This document shows, piece by piece, positions 59,801-64,000 of a stretch of 64,000 nucleotides of DNA; position 1 is the first letter of the stretch; each line of letters begins with the position of its first letter. The position numbers and the translations under genes are program-made. The notes beneath the pieces were generated by a model. The model was not told the DNA's origin and ran no database searches. It saw only the letters and a list, made by a program, of their open reading frames with translations. The stretch is from the NCBI RefSeq assembly GCF_028453695.1, contig NC_135780.1, positions 10,785,172 through 10,849,171 of the forward strand, written 5' to 3'. The stretch is from Augochlora pura (taxonomy: Eukaryota; Arthropoda; Insecta; Hymenoptera; Halictidae).

Positions 59801-62800
59801 CGATCGAATTGAAAGTTCGCAAATTATTCCTTTCGATTATCTTTTTTATTTGTGCAGGAATACAGGACTCGCGAAGAATGTATTGTTTTTGAATAACGGG
59901 AATCGATGCGTGGGAGGTTGCAGGGTACGATCACGGATTAAGATTAAAGAATTACCAAATTCGTGGGCATACTGGACGTTGGAAGATAGCTCGTCGAACA
60001 CGATAAATATTTCGCGCGACGTAACATCGTCGGTCGTTGGTCGTCGGACGTCACCGAGAGGGTGGAGAATCGAGGAGAAGAAACAAGGATAAAGTTTGGC
60101 GCGTCGATTTCTTTCACTCTCTCGCACGCACACACACAAGTATAGCCACAAACACATGCGCCTGTCCCTTCTTGGTCTGCAACGAAGCGAAAGGTAAAGC
60201 AAAGTGTGTGGGTGTCGGGTGGTTGTACGTGGGTGTAACGAGGAACGATGCTGCGTGGGCGTCCGGCCTGTTGCGGAGGCTGAAGAAGAAGCAGGGACTG
60301 AATACGGAAACCCCCGCAGCCGCAATTTTACCGGCGTCGTCCAGCATCCCGAATGGTGCTAATACTTTCTTGGAAATAAACGAACAGCTGAAATGTTTCA
60401 TTCCAGTCGCTCGAGTTCCAACAACAAAATGTTCTCCAATCTTCGACTAACAACGAGAATTCGATCGATAAACTTTCCTCCGGCTTCTTTTAAAACGATT
60501 CCTCTTTCGTTTGATCGATTCAGATTTCAGAGATGTACGATATTGATAGTATACTACCGTAAAATAATTGTAACTCCTCTTATTAAATTGTTCATTTTTT
60601 GTTTACAGGTTGTGGGAGAATTACGATGAATTTAAAGGTCGACAAAGCGTGACGCAAGTTCCTTGTGTACTCGCACCTTAAGAATAATTTATCGAAAAAA
60701 ATTTATCGTATTAGTCGATCGGCGAAGGTTGTAAACGAATGAGGAGTTTCGCCGGCAGTGTCGATAGCGTCCGGAAGGAGTCAATTAGAAGGAGGCTGGA
60801 GTCGTCTCGAAACAATAAGGGAGGCTGGAGAGAGGACGAGCATAATCTTGACGTAGAAGAAGATTTCAAGGATAGTCCCCGTGGATCTCGGGTCATCGCG
60901 TGGGCAGACGTATTTGGTCGCACAATAGGGAGACGATAGAAGCTAGTGTGTACACTGTGCTCTGAACCCTGTACACCGTGCACTGTACACGTCTGCCGGT
61001 GGTGGTGAGGCATGTGCCCGACCCTAGCGTCATATCAACCCCGTATCACGAGGGTGGTTTCTAGACGAACCACGTATCAGCACTTACACGAGAAACCTCG
61101 ACAAAATAATTTCAACGAACGTCGACCAGTTCGTGAAGTCGACCACATTAATTTCTACGTTTGCGATAGCTTTTATCCTGCGTTGCACGCAGCATTCCTT
61201 TTTGTTGCGGTTCTTGCAATCGTTTTACAATGAGCCTTATCTCGAAGAAAGACTGCGAGTACAACGAAGGAGAAACTTAGCCAAAGATTCGCTAAGGTAA
61301 CGAAACAAAGATTCGCGACGCAAAAAGTAAAATGTAAATTTCTCCTATAATATCTCATTCGCTTTCTCTACTTTGTATCAAATACTCTTATCTACTTTTT
61401 TACTCTGTCGTCTTGTATTACCGTATTACTGTCATTCCAAAAGGTCTTGTTCTATATAATATTTGTAATTTCAAACTTGTAATCGAAAAACTTTTAGCCG
61501 TCAATGAAATAAGTTAAATTAAATATCGCAAACTTTTTGGAATTTATAAAGTCAACAAAAGTATATCATAGAACGTAGATTATATAACAAACTGCCAATG
61601 CGATAGAAACATTCTCACAATTGTACCGTCTTGTTAAAGTGCGAAGGGGTTAATGGAAGAAAAAGGATCCAGAAGTCGATGGGTTGCTTTCCGAACATTT
61701 CCACGGTGAATTGCGTAACAAGGAAACATCGATAGGAAGTGTCTGAACTCTGGGAAAGATTGAGATGGTGCAACTGTAACGAGGATTGCAAGAGCGAGTA
61801 GTTTACCAAGCTTGCCAAGTCCCGTGGATGCGCAGTGATGGGTCCATCCATAGTGTTTCTCGGCTATTCTGTTTCGAATTTTGTCGAGATTCTCGGCGTA
61901 AATGTTCGTGCGCGGCAAGACCGTGTGTACGAGGGGTTGTCGAGGGGCTGTCGAGGGCCGAGTCGCGCGCGAGAGAGAGAGGGGTTGGCTGGTTCCAAGT
62001 CGAGAGCGTGGGGGGTGGTTGATCGACCGTATCCGCCGACGCGTCGCGACGCTCCAGCGCCGGTTTTCTAGTCGCCCCGACGAGCTCTGACGTTCATTCT
62101 GCCTCGATCAGCCGAGCACACGAGTTCTCTGGATTCTCGGAGAACAGCTCTCTCGCGAGACAAACACAGAGACAGACAGACAGACAGAGATAGAGAGAAA
62201 GAGGTAAAAACAAAGTAGAGAAATAGGGAGAGAAAGACAGGGAAAGAAAGATAGGGAGAAGAACGGTTCAAGGAAGAAATTAGACATCTCCGAGAAAGGT
62301 AGAGAAAAAAATATTCTCAGATATATTTTCAATGTGTTTTCTTGCGTTCTTTTCTGTTTGTTCGAGGGTGAATGTGCTTTATCGTTCGGGGGTTTCATCT
62401 TCCAGTTCGCCGGGGAATTGAGAGTCGATCGGCCCGGTCGATTTAATCTGCTGGTTTCCGTCGGATAAAACGCGGCTGAAATTGTTTCGGTTCATGCTAT
62501 TCATAGAAATGGCACGGGTATCGCGGATCGCGATGGAATTTTGATAAACGTCATAATTGAAGGCCGCTGAGTAGATTTCGCTTGAGGCTGATTACCGTCC
62601 CGATTAGGTTACGGAAATTTCTTCGCGATGATGTACATTCGATAATCCAAGTGCACGATCGCGATTATGGTTATTTTGATTGTTGTGTGTCTTTTTATCG
62701 CGGCTTGCCGGTACGTATTCTTGCCTATTCGGATTCAGTCGAACGTCTCGGTTTCTGTGAATGTTTCCTTTTATCGGTCAGAAATGTCGTAATTCGGGTT

Positions 62801-64000
62801 CGCGTTAATCGCGACGACGCGACATCATTCGTTGCAAAAAAAAAGATCGGAACTTTGACGGATAGTTTGGAACGCGATCGACGGGGGGTCGACGCGATCG
62901 TCTTCGCCGAGACAGGGCTCCTCAATGGAGGCAACGGTCAATGAAATGCATCTTTAATTGCGGGTCGCATGGTCGCATAGGCGCGTACACAAACGCAAGA
63001 AACGACTATAGTGTTCCCGGACGCAACAAGTGTGCGATTTCTGGGTCTACTATATCCGGTTTCGTTCGATTCGACGCGACGCGACGCTTCGATTCGGTTC
63101 GCCCGCGACACCAATCCTTTCGCGGCGGTATCATATTCATCGGTTTGCTCTCGTGAACGACACGAATTCCGAAATTTTCACGGCGTTCAGAATCTCGCGT
63201 TACGTCCCCGGTATTTATTGCGTGTGTTACGCGACGTTCGCGGCCGCTCGCCGAGTTTTCCGTAATTGCCTCGCCGCACAGAGAGCGAGAGAGAAAGAGA
63301 GAGAGAGAGATCGATTACCGTGGTGCAAGATTCGTGCGAAACTATTCGCGAACTTTTCCACCGGCAACTTTTCTCAGACTTCGATTGCTCGCGGCTGCTA
63401 AAATTATTTTCCAGCGTTTCGCGTGCTCGAAAGTTGGACGGTCGAACGGCTAAATCTGTTTATCAATTAAATCATAACGAGGCTGCTGCGTGCGGACCGT
63501 GGCTGTTCCTTCGAACTCTGACATTTCGGAGGCCGATAGGATGGCCATTATCGACGGCGATTCCGCTCGGGGCTCGGTTAATTGCACGCCTAATTACCGG
63601 TAACCGGTCGCGGCATTGCCAGCGTCGCGAACTAATCGTAGACCGAGCTGTAATTTCATTATCGGGTAGCCTCGTCCCTCGCAAAACCCCGTCGTAGCGT
63701 CTCTCCGCTTCGTCCGTTTCCGGCGTAGCCCAGAGTTGCCGCTAACTCGATAAGAGTACCAGCGATACGCTCTATGCGATTCGAGCATCGGTTGCAGTTT
63801 CGCCCGCGGAACCTGTTCGATCTCCAAGCTCGCGCGTCGATCGACTTGCCCCGGTAAAATTAGAACGCGATGTTGCATGGGTGCTGCCGGTTCGCTGCCG
63901 AAGTGCGCCGACGGTAGTAAATTCGTCAAGATTTTCCAGCGAGATTTGCTGAAAGAAATAAAGGGGAGAGGAATCGGTGTCGAAGTTCCTCGGTCGATCG
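56825..64000. other. Region upstream of ATE1 without a supported gene
   Basis: The first few hundred bases should hold the ATE1 promoter. From about 58.2 kb the sequence is CpG-rich, with many short open frames on both strands and GA/CA simple repeats (62155-62250, 63280-63310). A sequence at 60739-60939 is compatible with a coding exon but unsupported. The CpG-rich character and the lack of repeats or MITEs would fit the 5' UTR or first intron of a large gene to the right, but no exon was recognised. Confidence 0.45.

Noticed and set aside
61630..61653. GTGCGAAGGGGTTAA, resembling a right MITE end
   Set aside because: No matching left terminus with TTAA was found upstream.
62582..62944. 120-codon plus-strand frame
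   Set aside because: No family resemblance, no splice context, and overlapping open frames on the other strand; typical of stop-poor CpG-rich sequence.

Overview
The window is nuclear DNA from an insect, most likely a hymenopteran and probably a bee. The evidence is: short spliced exons with GT-AG introns, protein sequences that recall insect orthologues, AT-rich gene deserts alternating with CpG-rich stretches, many microsatellites, and a dense set of TTAA-flanked piggyBac-type MITEs. I cannot fix the species. Two assembly gaps (100 N and 500 N) are present. All exon borders were read by hand from splice consensus, phase and family similarity; nothing was searched.

Layout. (1) 1-18.6 kb: the 3' half of a small-conductance Ca2+-activated K+ channel (SK/KCNN) on the + strand. 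Four exons (6242-18631) encode the end of S6, the calmodulin-binding domain, a coiled coil and a Gly/Ala-rich tail. The upstream exons are outside the window or in the gap. Its introns hold most of the TTAA-flanked MITEs, a mariner-like foldback element and three long minisatellites. (2) 18.6-35.1 kb: no convincing protein gene. It starts as SK 3' UTR and contains a hAT element, two TTAA elements, many microsatellites and several poly(A) signals. (3) 35.1-57 kb: a compact block of seven housekeeping-type loci. In order these are an unrecognised single-span membrane/coiled-coil protein (-), FAF2/UBXD8 (-), an unrecognised 101-aa protein (+), 2-hydroxyacyl-CoA lyase HACL1 (-), an SLC17-type major facilitator transporter (+) and arginyl-tRNA-protein transferase ATE1 (-). 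An open stretch of unknown nature lies at 47.8-48.3 kb. (4) 57-64 kb: CpG-rich sequence with no supported gene.

Functionally, FAF2 (ER-associated degradation, p97 recruitment) and ATE1 (Arg/N-degron pathway) both belong to ubiquitin-dependent proteolysis. HACL1 belongs to peroxisomal alpha-oxidation and ends in a canonical SKL peroxisomal signal. I do not read the neighbours as an operon-like unit; they are ordinary adjacent insect genes.

The best points for a second look are: a tandem pair of homologous, phase-matched exons in ATE1 that look mutually exclusive; a GC-AG first intron in the same gene; nine paired TTAA-flanked MITEs concentrated around the SK gene, one nested in another; an exon/frame conflict in the membrane protein at 35.2 kb; and the 16-kb non-coding tract after the SK stop codon.
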